Source: Chryseobacterium paridis
GTDB lineage: Bacteria > Bacteroidota > Bacteroidia > Flavobacteriales > Weeksellaceae
Assembly: GCF_016595215.1 (NCBI RefSeq)
Contig: NZ_JAENHK010000010.1
Span: 310,001-374,000 of the forward strand
Direction: 5' to 3'
Length of the DNA: 64,000 nt
In this document: positions 8,396-17,544 of the stretch, piece after piece
Layout: each line of letters begins with the position of its first letter
How positions within the stretch are numbered: the first letter of the stretch is position 1
Made by a program: the position numbers and the translations under genes
Notes under the pieces: generated by a model
Databases searched by the model: none
What the model saw: only the letters and a program-made list of their open reading frames with translations
What the model was told of the DNA's origin: nothing

Positions 8396-11035
8396 ATGAA
8401 CCAATTAAAAAAACTTGTTACAATAATAGTATGCATACTTCCATTGATATCATTCTCACAACGTATCAAGCAGAGCATTAATACATCCTGGCAGTTTCAT
8501 AAAGGAGATGATGACAATGCAAATGCGAAAGGGTACTGGGAGAATGTCAATATTCCTCATACATGGAATGCTGAAGATGTGATGGATGATGAGCCAGGGT
8601 ATTATAGGGGGATTGGCTGGTATCAAAAAAATATTGAGGTTCCCAAAGGCTGGAAAGACAAGGATATTTATATCTATTTTGAAGGGGCAAGCCAGGTTGC
8701 TGAAGCTTTTGTTAATGGAACAAGTGCCGGAACTCATTTGGGTGGCTATCTTGCTTTTAGTTTTAATATTACCCAATTCTTACATGAAGGTAAAAATGAA
8801 ATTAAAGTAAAACTTGATAACAGCCATAATCCGGATATTCCTCCACTTGGTGGCGATTTTAGTGTGTATGGAGGTATCTATCGTGATGTATATCTTGTCG
8901 CTGTAGACAGAAATCATTTTGATATGGATGATTATGCCAGTAATGGAGTATTTATCAGTACTCCCGCTGTGAATGATGAATCAGCTATAGTGCAGGTGAA
9001 AGGAAAAGTCGATTCTGATAGAAAGATAAAAGTCAAGACCTATATTTATGATGCGGAAGGAAAAGAAATCGCATTGTCGCAAAGTAAACCTGATAAAAAT
9101 GGACACTTTATTGTTCAGATAAAAAATATTAAAAAGCCCAACCTGTGGAGCCCTGAAAATCCATATTTATATAAAGTGGTTAATGTATTGACTGATGAGA
9201 AAAGTGGAGTGGTATATGATGAAGTTGTAAACCCTTTAGGTTTCAGATGGTACCATTTTGATGCTGAAAAAGGATTTTACCTCAATGGAAAACCATATAA
9301 AATTATGGGAGCCAGCAGACATCAGGATTTTAAAGGAATGGGTTCCGCTCTGGTAGATGCGCTACACATCAACGATGTACAATGGCTTAAAGACATGGGT
9401 GGGAATTTTCTGAGAGTCTCACATTATCCGCAAGATCCCGCTATCATGGAAGCCTGTGACCGTCTGGGCATATTAACGGCAGTGGAAACACCTGGCAATA
9501 ATCAGATTACAGAAAGTGAAGGATATACTTGTAATATGCTGGATATGCAGCGTGAAATGATCCGTCAGAATTACAACCATCCAAGTGTTATCATTTGGAG
9601 TTACATGAATGAAGTCCTTATTCAGCCCTTATATAAAGATAAAATGCCGGAAAGAGAGAAGTACTGGAAGAACCTTCGGGAGCTTGCCCAAAAAATGGAA
9701 GATTTATGCAGGGCTGAAGATCCTGAACGATACACAATGATTGCTTATCATGGAGATTTTGATTTATACAAAAGGGTAGGACTCATCGATATTCCAAAAG
9801 TAGCAGGATGGAATTTATATCAGGGCTGGTATGGTGGTAAGTTTGAAGACTTTGAAACTTTTGTTTTAAAACATCACCAAGAGTTTCCCTTGAAGCCCTT
9901 GATCATTTCAGAATTTGGTGCCGATTCAGATTACCGTCTTCATAATTTTAAGCCCACGGTTTTTGATAAAACTCAGGAGTATGCCAATCTTTATCATGAA
10001 GCTTATCTTAAAACAATTAAAAAGTATCCTTTCATTGCAGGGGCTATTGTATGGAATTTAGTTGAATTTGGAAATGAAAGCCGACAGGAAGCTGTTCCTC
10101 ATATTAATAACAAAGGATTATTAACGACTGACCGTAAACCCAAGGATAGTTATTTTATCTACAAGGCGGTTTTAGCAAAGGAACCTTTTGTAAAAATAGG
10201 AGGATCGGATTGGTTATACCGTGCTCAACAGGCAGATCAAGGAAGTAATACAAATGCAACTCAGCCAGTAAATGTGTATACCAATCAAAAGGAGGTAAAA
10301 CTCTGGCTTAATGGAAATTTGGTAGGGACTAAAAATGCTAATGATGGGAAAGTTATTTTCACATGTATTTTCAAAAATGGAATCAATACACTCAAAGCGA
10401 TTACCAATGATGGGCAGGAAGATTTCATTTCCATCAATTTTCATGTGATTGCCAATCAGCTGAAAAGTAAAGAAAATATTTTTTCAACCTTAAATGTAAG
10501 TCTTGGGGACCAGAGAATGTTTATGGATGACGTAACTAACGAAAGTTGGGTTCCCGAAAAAGAATATACTGCAGGAGGCTGGGGATACATTGGTGGAAAA
10601 ATATACAAAGAAGATGAGAAAGGGGATCGCTATGGTTCAAGAAGAAATATATTGGGAACGGCTTATGACGCAATGTATGAGACACAGCGTGTGGGATTAA
10701 AAGCTTTTAAAGCTGATGTTCCAGATGGGCTCTATGAACTGACACTGCATTTTGCTGAACTTTTAAGCCCGGAACAGCAGGAAAAACTGGTGTATAATCT
10801 GGGAAACAATGCCGGCCAGAAAATCCGAATTGGTGGGGAACATAGCTTTGATGTATCAGTGAGTGGATTGGTTATTCTTGAAGATCTTTCTAATGATAAT
10901 GATCTCATACCTATAACGGCATACAAGACTAAAACAACGGTATTGGTGAAAGATGGAAAAGGTATAAGTATAGATTTCATTCCTAAACTAGGTGATGCTA
11001 TTTTAAACGGTTTGCAAATAAGAAGGCTTTATTAA
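8396..11035 (+). CDS. Secreted GH2 glycoside hydrolase with C-terminal malectin-like domain
   Basis: Glycoside hydrolase family 2 enzyme of 879 aa (beta-galactosidase or beta-glucuronidase type). The ATG at 8396 opens a good signal peptide (MNQLKKLVTIIVCILPLIS). Domains in order: sugar-binding jelly roll (with GYYRGIGWY), immunoglobulin-like domain, TIM barrel with the acid/base Glu in SYMNEV (codon at 9611) and the nucleophile Glu in ISEFGADS (codon at 9911), a DUF4982-like domain, and a malectin-type carbohydrate-binding domain (FMDD to GWGYIGG and beyond). Exact substrate cannot be read from sequence. It stands alone, divergent from the TonB receptor. Confidence 0.88.
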   Translation: MNQLKKLVTIIVCILPLISFSQRIKQSINTSWQFHKGDDDNANAKGYWENVNIPHTWNAEDVMDDEPGYYRGIGWYQKNIEVPKGWKDKDIYIYFEGASQVAEAFVNGTSAGTHLGGYLAFSFNITQFLHEGKNEIKVKLDNSHNPDIPPLGGDFSVYGGIYRDVYLVAVDRNHFDMDDYASNGVFISTPAVNDESAIVQVKGKVDSDRKIKVKTYIYDAEGKEIALSQSKPDKNGHFIVQIKNIKKPNLWSPENPYLYKVVNVLTDEKSGVVYDEVVNPLGFRWYHFDAEKGFYLNGKPYKIMGASRHQDFKGMGSALVDALHINDVQWLKDMGGNFLRVSHYPQDPAIMEACDRLGILTAVETPGNNQITESEGYTCNMLDMQREMIRQNYNHPSVIIWSYMNEVLIQPLYKDKMPEREKYWKNLRELAQKMEDLCRAEDPERYTMIAYHGDFDLYKRVGLIDIPKVAGWNLYQGWYGGKFEDFETFVLKHHQEFPLKPLIISEFGADSDYRLHNFKPTVFDKTQEYANLYHEAYLKTIKKYPFIAGAIVWNLVEFGNESRQEAVPHINNKGLLTTDRKPKDSYFIYKAVLAKEPFVKIGGSDWLYRAQQADQGSNTNATQPVNVYTNQKEVKLWLNGNLVGTKNANDGKVIFTCIFKNGINTLKAITNDGQEDFISINFHVIANQLKSKENIFSTLNVSLGDQRMFMDDVTNESWVPEKEYTAGGWGYIGGKIYKEDEKGDRYGSRRNILGTAYDAMYETQRVGLKAFKADVPDGLYELTLHFAELLSPEQQEKLVYNLGNNAGQKIRIGGEHSFDVSVSGLVILEDLSNDNDLIPITAYKTKTTVLVKDGKGISIDFIPKLGDAILNGLQIRRLY

Positions 11036-11192
11036 ATAAAATATTTGGTATAAAAAAACAACGCTTTGATATAATAAGTAAACATATCCAGGTTTTGAAA
11101 ATCTATTTTTGACCCATATTAAGGTTGGAAAAAATGGCCAGAATCATTATTCATTTTTGCATAACTTCAAATCCAAATTATTATGCTGTACT

Positions 11193-12047
11193 ATGAATAA
11201 AATTTTAATTCTATTAGCTATTTTTATAAGCATTCATTCTTTTGCACAGAAACAAAAGAAGATCACTCATCAGAATGCTGACATTTGGAATAAATATAAA
11301 AAGATTGTACTTACAAAGGATTATTTTGCTGATTGTGTTACTAGTGGATCTTTTGCTATTCTTGATAATCGGAATAAAGAATGGAATGTTTCTGATACAG
11401 CAGATGTAAAAAAAGAAACATTGCCAGCTTCCACATTTAAAATTATTAATCTGTTAATTGCTTTAGAAACCAAAACGATTAAGGATGAAAACGAAATAGT
11501 AAAGTGGATTGGAAAAACAGATACGGTTAAGTATGGTTACAGATCGGAAATCTATCATGATATGAGTGTGAAAGAAGCCTTTGAAGTATCTGCGGGTTGG
11601 GTCTTTGTAGAACTTGCAAAGAAAATAGGAAAAAAGAACTATGAAAAATACCTTAGAGTCAGTCATTATGGGAATGGAAATTTGTCACAAAAAGATGCTG
11701 ACTTTTGGAACTTTGGATCGTTTGGAATTTCACCAGTCAATCAAGTAGAGTTTTTAATGAATCTTTATGATGAGAAACTTCCTTTTTCTAAAAAGAATAT
11801 GCAGATCGTAAAAAATGTAATGATTACAGAAAAAACAGAAGGCTATACCATCAGGTCAAAAACAGGATGGACAAGAGATCAGGGAATGAATACAGGTTGG
11901 TGGATAGGGTATATAGAAAACACTCAAGGTGTTTATTTTTTTGCAACACGTCTTTTACAAAATCGAAAAGTGAACAACCCAAGTTTTGGGAAATGCCGTA
12001 AAGAGATCACTAAAAAGGTTCTCCAAGATCTGAAAATAATCAATTAA
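11193..12047 (+). CDS. Class D (OXA-type) beta-lactamase-like protein
   Basis: Periplasmic serine hydrolase of 284 aa with the class D beta-lactamase/BlaR sensor fold. The ATG at 11193 gives a normal signal peptide ending in SFAQ; the upstream 28 codons are unlikely. Motif I is S80-T-F-K83, the Y-G-N motif is at 159-161, and K223-T-G is followed by the WWIG strand. Motif II, normally S-x-V, reads S133-A-G here, an unusual substitution in the active site. It could hydrolyse beta-lactams or be a diverged homologue. No BlaR-like membrane segment exists, so a sensor role is unlikely. It is 20 bp before the next serine hydrolase and probably co-transcribed. Confidence 0.82.
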   Translation: MNKILILLAIFISIHSFAQKQKKITHQNADIWNKYKKIVLTKDYFADCVTSGSFAILDNRNKEWNVSDTADVKKETLPASTFKIINLLIALETKTIKDENEIVKWIGKTDTVKYGYRSEIYHDMSVKEAFEVSAGWVFVELAKKIGKKNYEKYLRVSHYGNGNLSQKDADFWNFGSFGISPVNQVEFLMNLYDEKLPFSKKNMQIVKNVMITEKTEGYTIRSKTGWTRDQGMNTGWWIGYIENTQGVYFFATRLLQNRKVNNPSFGKCRKEITKKVLQDLKIIN

Positions 12048-12067
12048 TTAAAATAATTAAAAAGCAA

Positions 12068-13390
12068 ATGATTATGAAATATCAACTTTCTCTGCTACTT
12101 TCTCTCTTTCTCTGTTCCTTTGGCCAGAGCCAGGAACAAGCCACTGTAGACATGAAAAGGTTTGAAATAGAAAGAAAAACAAATGAGTATTTTTCTGCGT
12201 TAACCCATCTGAAACAGTTTAACGGAAATGTAATCGTGGCAAAAGATGGCTCAACTATTCTCAACAAAACCTACAATATATCTCATGCACCAAGAGGGTT
12301 AAGGGTAGATCGAAACAGTAAATTTATCATTGCTTCGGTATCTAAAGTATTTGTGAAATATGGTATCCTGAAACTTGTCGAACAAAAGAAAATCTCTTTA
12401 GATGACCCATTATCTAAATTTATCCCTGATTTTCCTGAGGGAAATAAAATAACAATCAATCATCTTATGAATCATCAGTCAGGATTACCAAGGGAAATTA
12501 AAGATTATGAAAAATATGATAAACTGACTGGTGAGCAAATCATTGAACTGGCAAAAAAAGAAAAGCTTCTGTTTGAACCGGGCACCAAAATCTTGTATTC
12601 AAATATTGGGTTTCTGTTATTGCATAATATTATCAATAAAACTGCAAAGAACGGGTATTTACCATTTATAAAAAAAGAAATATTTGATCCTATTGGGCTT
12701 AAAAATACAAATGAATACAATGCTAAAAAGCCGTCTAAGAATTTTGTACGGGGATTTGATAATGATGATGGTAAAATAGTGAAAGCATCTGCAAAGGAAC
12801 TGAACAGGTTTGAAACAGGGAATTATGTATCGACAATTGGAGACCTGTATCTTTTTTCTAAAGGAGGTTTTGATGGTAAACACCTTGAAAAAGGGCTTAT
12901 TAAAGAGTTGTTTGATGAAAACCAAGTATTAGCACAAGCTGGTGGGAGACCAGGATACAGAGCTTATTTTTATAAAAATGGAAAGACTGGATTCGATTTT
13001 ATGTTTGTCAGTAATTATACAGGAATTCCTATTCAAAAGGTGACGGAAGATATTGTGAAAATATTTGAAGGAAAGCCATATCAGGTTCCCACGGCAATAA
13101 AAAGAATAAAAATCAATCTTTCTGAAACCATAATGAAGCGATATGAAGGGAAATATATTCTGGAGCTTGATCAGTCTCAGTATTTGACCATTATAGTTAA
13201 AGACGGAAAACTTTACATGACGGATAAAGACGGCGAAGCCAATGAAGTCGTACCTGATTCAGAAACCACTTTCTTTTTTGATCCGGCTTCAAATGATGGT
13301 CTTGTATTTACTTTAAATAAAGACACCGGAGTTTATGAACTTACTCTGATTTCAGATGGGCTGAACCTTAAAACTAAAAAAGTAAATTGA
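12068..13390 (+). CDS. Serine hydrolase of the beta-lactamase/DD-peptidase superfamily (PF00144)
   Basis: Secreted protein of 440 aa with a signal peptide ending near FGQSQ. The SxxK motif is ASVSKVF and the YxN motif is YSNIGF; a GGRPGY segment occupies the place of the HxG strand. A C-terminal domain of about 100 residues (from around residue 340) follows the catalytic domain, as in many esterase or D-aminopeptidase type members. This places it with class C beta-lactamase-like hydrolases, most of which act on peptides or esters rather than antibiotics. An ATG at 12074 is an alternative start. It follows the class D gene closely and ends at a shared terminator. Confidence 0.82.
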   Translation: MIMKYQLSLLLSLFLCSFGQSQEQATVDMKRFEIERKTNEYFSALTHLKQFNGNVIVAKDGSTILNKTYNISHAPRGLRVDRNSKFIIASVSKVFVKYGILKLVEQKKISLDDPLSKFIPDFPEGNKITINHLMNHQSGLPREIKDYEKYDKLTGEQIIELAKKEKLLFEPGTKILYSNIGFLLLHNIINKTAKNGYLPFIKKEIFDPIGLKNTNEYNAKKPSKNFVRGFDNDDGKIVKASAKELNRFETGNYVSTIGDLYLFSKGGFDGKHLEKGLIKELFDENQVLAQAGGRPGYRAYFYKNGKTGFDFMFVSNYTGIPIQKVTEDIVKIFEGKPYQVPTAIKRIKINLSETIMKRYEGKYILELDQSQYLTIIVKDGKLYMTDKDGEANEVVPDSETTFFFDPASNDGLVFTLNKDTGVYELTLISDGLNLKTKKVN

Positions 13391-13410
13391 TAATAATTTT
13401 ATGAAAAGAA

Positions 13411-13438
13411 AAAACCACAACACTAACGTTGTGGTTTT
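13411..13438. terminator. Bidirectional terminator
   Basis: Perfect 11-bp arms (13411-13421, 13428-13438) with A-rich and T-rich flanks serve the serine hydrolase gene and the converging ohr gene. Confidence 0.8.
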
Positions 13439-13444
13439 TCTTTT

Positions 13445-13879
13445 TTAAATAACAGTAGTGGTTACTTTGATATTACCATGGATCGCTTTGGAATAGGGAC
13501 AAGTCTGATGGGCAAGTTCTGTTAGTTGCAGTGCAATATCTCTTTCCAAACCAGGCAAACTAACTGTAAGTCGTGCCTGCAAAAGAAAATCTTCCCCGTT
13601 CATCCCCAGATCTACTTCGGCATCGACTGATGTTTCAGAAGGAAATAGGATACCTAATTTTTTAGCAGCTAATCCTAGCGCTCCAATATAACAGGCAGAC
13701 CATCCTGCTGCAAATAACTGTTCAGGATTCGTTCCTGGAATCTTTGATCCGGGAGGAGAGAGTAACAGATCTAGATTTCCGTCATCACTTTTAGCGGTTC
13801 CCTGACGTCCTCCTGTAGTTTTTGTTCTTGCAGTATATAATACCTTTTCTATTTCTGCAGTTTTTTGATTGTTGTTCAT
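13445..13879 (-). CDS. ohr: Organic hydroperoxide resistance protein (Ohr/OsmC family)
   Basis: Thiol peroxidase of 144 aa, cytoplasmic, reducing organic hydroperoxides. The two redox cysteines are in SACYIGAL (near residue 62) and HQTCPYSKA (near residue 128), and the NPEQLFAAGW motif is characteristic. Spacing and length fit the Ohr rather than the OsmC or YhfA subgroup. It stands alone as a single-gene unit; I see no OhrR-type MarR regulator nearby, so its control is not evident from the window. Confidence 0.92.
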   Translation of the reverse strand: MNNNQKTAEIEKVLYTARTKTTGGRQGTAKSDDGNLDLLLSPPGSKIPGTNPEQLFAAGWSACYIGALGLAAKKLGILFPSETSVDAEVDLGMNGEDFLLQARLTVSLPGLERDIALQLTELAHQTCPYSKAIHGNIKVTTTVI

Positions 13880-14237
13880 TATTGTAAATTTTAGTTAATG
13901 ATTATTTAAATACTTTGCAAAGGAAGCTCGAATCCTTTTTGCATACCAGCATTAATAGGGCGAAGCCGGCATTTTGAAGGGTAAAGTAGACAAATACGAT
14001 TGGGGTACTTTTTTTAGAGAGTCTTACCCGTATATATATTTGAATATCATGTCCTCAAGAACTAAAAATGATAGGCAGGATTGCTATTGAAAAGCCACTG
14101 TAGATTTTAAGTTTTGAAATGACTGGTTCAATCCCATTTTAGTCTGGTTGAACAAAGTGATGATTGATTAGCGCTCTTATGCAAAATACATTTGCCGAAG
14201 AAATAATCAAAAAAATCAACTTTTTAAAATTAAAAAA
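13880..14237. other. Divergent intergenic region between ohr and epoxide hydrolase gene
   Basis: Holds the epoxide hydrolase promoter near its right end. The middle carries a short poly-T run and no ORF, repeat or structured RNA that I can support. Confidence 0.4.
14164..14194 (+). promoter_or_regulatory. Promoter of the epoxide hydrolase gene
   Basis: TTG (14164-14166) and TACATTTG (14187-14194) are separated by 20 bp, an exact fit to the Bacteroidota housekeeping consensus. Confidence 0.7.
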
Positions 14238-15518
14238 ATGGAAACAAAAAGAAACAACTTAAAAACAACCATTACAGCAGGCGTATTTGTATTATTATCA
14301 GCAACAGCTTTTGCTCAGAAAACAACAAAAGATACAGAGGCTATTCGCCCGTATCATGTGAGTATCCCTGAAAGTGCTATTAAAGAATTACGCCAACGAA
14401 TCAATGCAACAAGATGGCCGGATAAAGAGACCGTAACTGATCAATCACAGGGAGTGAAATTACAACAGATTCAGGACCTGGTAAAGTATTGGGGAAGTAC
14501 TTATGACTGGCATAAGGCAGAAAACAAATTAAACTCGTTGCCACAATTTGTGACCAAAATAGATGGTTTAGATATTCATTTCATTCATGTTCGTTCAAAA
14601 CATAAAAATGCAATGCCTCTGATCATTACCCATGGATGGCCTGGATCCATATTTGAAGAATTAAAAGCTATTGAGCCCCTTACAGATCCTACAAAATATG
14701 GTGGAAAGGCTGAAGATGCATTTGATGTTGTAATACCTTCTATGCCAGGTTATGGTTTCTCTGAAAAACCAACGGGGACAGGCTGGGGTGTAGAAAAAAT
14801 AGGAAAAAGCTGGGATGTACTTATGAAGCGTTTAGGATATCACCACTACGTTTCACAGGGAGGTGATTGGGGAGCTGTAATTGCTGATGCAATGGGACGT
14901 CAGGCTCCGGATGGTCTTTTAGGAATTCACGTAAATATGCCTGCAACAGTTCCGGCAGAAGTTGCTGATGTTTTAAAGGCTGGAGGCCCGGTTCCGGAAG
15001 GCTTATCAGATAAAGAGAAGGCTGCTTTTACTTCATTAAATAAATTATATACCCGTGGTGGTGGGTATGCAGCAATGATGGTGACACGTCCACAGACCTT
15101 AGGTTATGGACTTACAGATTCACCCGTTGGACTGGCTTCTTTCTTCCTGGATAAATTTAATGAATGGACGTACAGTGGAGGAAATGCTGAAAAATCCCTT
15201 ACTAAAGACGAAATACTGGATGATATAAGTTTATATTGGTTCACAGATACTGCTGTTTCCTCTGCACAATTGTATTGGGAGAATAACAATAACAACTTCA
15301 ATGTGGTGGAACAGAAAACAAGGGAAATAAAGGTCCCTGTGGCTATTACGGTATTTCCTGGTGAGATCTATCAGGCTCCGAAAACATGGGCAGAGAAAGC
15401 TTACCCGAACCTTACTTACTTTAATGAAGTTACAAAAGGAGGACATTTTGCTTCATGGGAAGAACCTCAGATTTTTGCTCAGGAACTTCGTGCAGCCTTT
15501 AAACCTTTGAGAAAATAA
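14238..15518 (+). CDS. Exported epoxide hydrolase (alpha/beta fold, EHN domain)
   Basis: The protein of 426 aa starts with a signal peptide (to about residue 27, ending AFAQ), unusual for this mainly cytosolic or membrane family. An EHN N-terminal domain (about 37-145, with ESAIKELRQRI and TRWP) precedes the alpha/beta hydrolase core: HGWPGS oxyanion loop, nucleophile Asp in GGDWG, and catalytic His in GGHFASWE. The fold and motifs match microsomal-type epoxide hydrolases that open epoxides to diols. Periplasmic location suggests action on external or cell-envelope substrates. A strong promoter precedes it and a terminator follows, so it is monocistronic. Confidence 0.88.
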   Translation: METKRNNLKTTITAGVFVLLSATAFAQKTTKDTEAIRPYHVSIPESAIKELRQRINATRWPDKETVTDQSQGVKLQQIQDLVKYWGSTYDWHKAENKLNSLPQFVTKIDGLDIHFIHVRSKHKNAMPLIITHGWPGSIFEELKAIEPLTDPTKYGGKAEDAFDVVIPSMPGYGFSEKPTGTGWGVEKIGKSWDVLMKRLGYHHYVSQGGDWGAVIADAMGRQAPDGLLGIHVNMPATVPAEVADVLKAGGPVPEGLSDKEKAAFTSLNKLYTRGGGYAAMMVTRPQTLGYGLTDSPVGLASFFLDKFNEWTYSGGNAEKSLTKDEILDDISLYWFTDTAVSSAQLYWENNNNNFNVVEQKTREIKVPVAITVFPGEIYQAPKTWAEKAYPNLTYFNEVTKGGHFASWEEPQIFAQELRAAFKPLRK

Positions 15519-15545
15519 TTGATTAAAAGATATTGTAAAGTCATA

Positions 15546-15579
15546 AAAAATCCACAGTCTTAAAAAGCTGTGGATTTTT
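15546..15579. terminator. Terminator after epoxide hydrolase
   Basis: Twelve-bp perfect arms (15546-15557, 15568-15579) around a ten-base loop, ending in T5; it may also serve the converging gene. Confidence 0.8.
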
Positions 15580-15599
15580 ATATACTTGTTATTTGCATT

Positions 15600-16004
15600 T
15601 TATTGATGAAATTGGATTCGTGTAAATGCTTCTTTTCCAAATAAAGAGGAAAATATATTTTGGAATTCATGAATATATTTACACCGGATCGAATTACCAT
15701 AGATCTTTAAACCTTCAACAATCTTTTTAGGACTTAAATCAATATCATACTTAATAAACTCTTCCGGTCGCTCATAACGAATTCGCTGTTCTGAACTGTA
15801 AGTTCTTGAAAACCCAAACTTCTCAAGCCATTCTTCGGTGATCTGTATTGGGTTGATAGCATCCGCCGGAGCAGAAATGCTATAAATGTCATTTTCAATT
15901 TTCACAAAATAATCTTTCGCGTTATTCTGGAATATTTCTGTAATTGTGAAAATTTGATTTTTGTACTCAACTAAATTTCTAATCTTAAGGTCTGCAACGT
16001 TCAT
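15600..16004 (-). CDS. Hypothetical protein, flavobacterial NLVEYK/EEWLEKFGF family
   Basis: The 134-aa protein has no signal peptide or membrane segment. Its pattern, an N-terminal RNLVEYKNQIFTI strand pair, a central ITEEWLEKFGF, and a C-terminal YIHEFQNIFSSLFGKEAF, matches a small protein family I recall as common in Bacteroidota, including phages and prophages. No function is known to me. Nothing else phage-like is near, so a domesticated cargo gene is possible. It sits alone between a terminator and an MFS gene on the same strand. Confidence 0.6.
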   Translation of the reverse strand: MNVADLKIRNLVEYKNQIFTITEIFQNNAKDYFVKIENDIYSISAPADAINPIQITEEWLEKFGFSRTYSSEQRIRYERPEEFIKYDIDLSPKKIVEGLKIYGNSIRCKYIHEFQNIFSSLFGKEAFTRIQFHQ

Positions 16005-16155
16005 AATATTTAGTGTTAGGAGGTTATTAAAGATGTGGTAATGTTGTTAGTTACAAATACTATGCCTTACAGAATAAATTTTATTTAAAAATATGTTAAT
16101 ATATAAGTGTTATTTTTATGGATTATTAAAAAATAATTAAAGCAATAATTGGGCT

Positions 16156-17355
16156 TTATGAAATCTTCCTTCTGATCCTTGATTTTTGATAGGTCAACGA
16201 ATAAGCAATAAGGATCGCAACGATCAGAAATGTTATGAAAAATGTCCATGAGGTACCATGAAGCAGATAGCCGGTACCGCTTCCTAAAATACTGGAGCCG
16301 AAATAATAGAAAAGCCAATACATAGAGGTCGCCGAAGATTTCCCGTCTTTTGCGCGAAGCGCTGTCATCTGGCTGGCCATGGTGTGTGCCGCAAAAAATG
16401 ACAGGGTAAATAATCCCAGCCCGAAAATGACAATGTAAATGTTTTCAGAAAGCAGGAGCAGAATACCTGCTATCATAAATAGAATGGAGCCTTTCAATAT
16501 GTTTTTCTGATCTGTTCTTTTTGATAATCTACTGGTTATCATAGTTCCAAATACTCCAAAAGTATACATCAGAAATATAAATGCGATATAAAAATGATTA
16601 AGCGAGAAAGGAGCAGCTTCCAAACGGAAGGTCAGATAATTATAGACACTTACAAAAGCACCCATCAAAAGTGCAGCAATACAATACAGTTTAAGCATAT
16701 AAGAATCCGTCAGGAATCTTTTCATCTGTTTTAGTTTCAAATGATAATCGACTTTTTGTGGATTGAAAAATTGAGAACCAGGAAATAATTTCCAGAATAC
16801 TAATCCTAGAATAAGGCTTTCAATTCCAATGATCAATACAGCTTTCTGCCATCCGAATTCTCCTGCGAGAATAGTGGCCAGTATTCTTCCACTCATTCCA
16901 CCAATGGTATTTCCGCTCAGATACATACTAATTGCAAGAGCAACCACAGAAGTATGTACCTCTTCTGTAAGATAAGCAAGGGCTACTGCAGAAACACCGG
17001 AAATAACGAAACCTTTTAAAATTCCAATTCCGATGAGTATCGTAAGACTGGGAATCCATGCTGAAATAATCGTAAGCAAAGCTGAAAATATTAATGAAAA
17101 TGCCATAAGCCCTTTTCTCGAGTAGCTATCTGCATTAAAAGCAAAGAAAAATAGTCCGGCAGCCATTCCTATCGTTGATGAAGACACAAGTAATGAACTG
17201 TCTCCGACAGTTGTATGAAAATGGTCGGCTACCAAGGGAAGTAGAGGCTGGAAAAGATAAAGCTGGGCAAATACAGACAATCCGGAAAGGAAGATGCATA
17301 ATTTGATATATTGAAAACGTTTACTCTTTCTTTCTGCTTTTTCAGGTAAATTCAT
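16156..17355 (-). CDS. MFS transporter (YnfM-like exporter family)
   Basis: Twelve-helix major facilitator protein of 399 aa in the cytoplasmic membrane. After a basic cytoplasmic N-terminus (KAERKSKRFQYIK) the helices follow in two sets of six with a central loop near residues 195-210. The loop 2-3 signature is NADSYSRKGLM, a variant of the MFS GxxxDRxGRR motif. The architecture is closest to drug or arabinose efflux proteins. The ATG at 17355 is preferred to a TTG 45 bases upstream. The substrate cannot be predicted. It is divergent from the sensor kinase gene. Confidence 0.85.
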   Translation of the reverse strand: MNLPEKAERKSKRFQYIKLCIFLSGLSVFAQLYLFQPLLPLVADHFHTTVGDSSLLVSSSTIGMAAGLFFFAFNADSYSRKGLMAFSLIFSALLTIISAWIPSLTILIGIGILKGFVISGVSAVALAYLTEEVHTSVVALAISMYLSGNTIGGMSGRILATILAGEFGWQKAVLIIGIESLILGLVFWKLFPGSQFFNPQKVDYHLKLKQMKRFLTDSYMLKLYCIAALLMGAFVSVYNYLTFRLEAAPFSLNHFYIAFIFLMYTFGVFGTMITSRLSKRTDQKNILKGSILFMIAGILLLLSENIYIVIFGLGLFTLSFFAAHTMASQMTALRAKDGKSSATSMYWLFYYFGSSILGSGTGYLLHGTSWTFFITFLIVAILIAYSLTYQKSRIRRKIS

Positions 17356-17544
17356 GAGATTATAGATCCCTTTGATTAATACGTTTATAGGATTATACAA
17401 ATTTCAGGATAAATTTTTAATCTATAAAACGGTTATTTTCGATAATATGAATCGCTGAAACCGATTATCTTATCTCTATTTTAATGTAGAGCAATCTGCA
17501 AAAGATTTGGAATTTTCGTAGTTTTGGATTTCTTAAATATAGCC

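Noticed and set aside
13915..13950. GCTCGAATCC, T-loop-like sequence
   Set aside because: No cloverleaf can be built around it; no tRNA gene was seen in the window.
15600..16004. Prophage remnant suggested by a phage-associated family protein
   Set aside because: No other phage genes, integrase or attachment-like repeats occur nearby.
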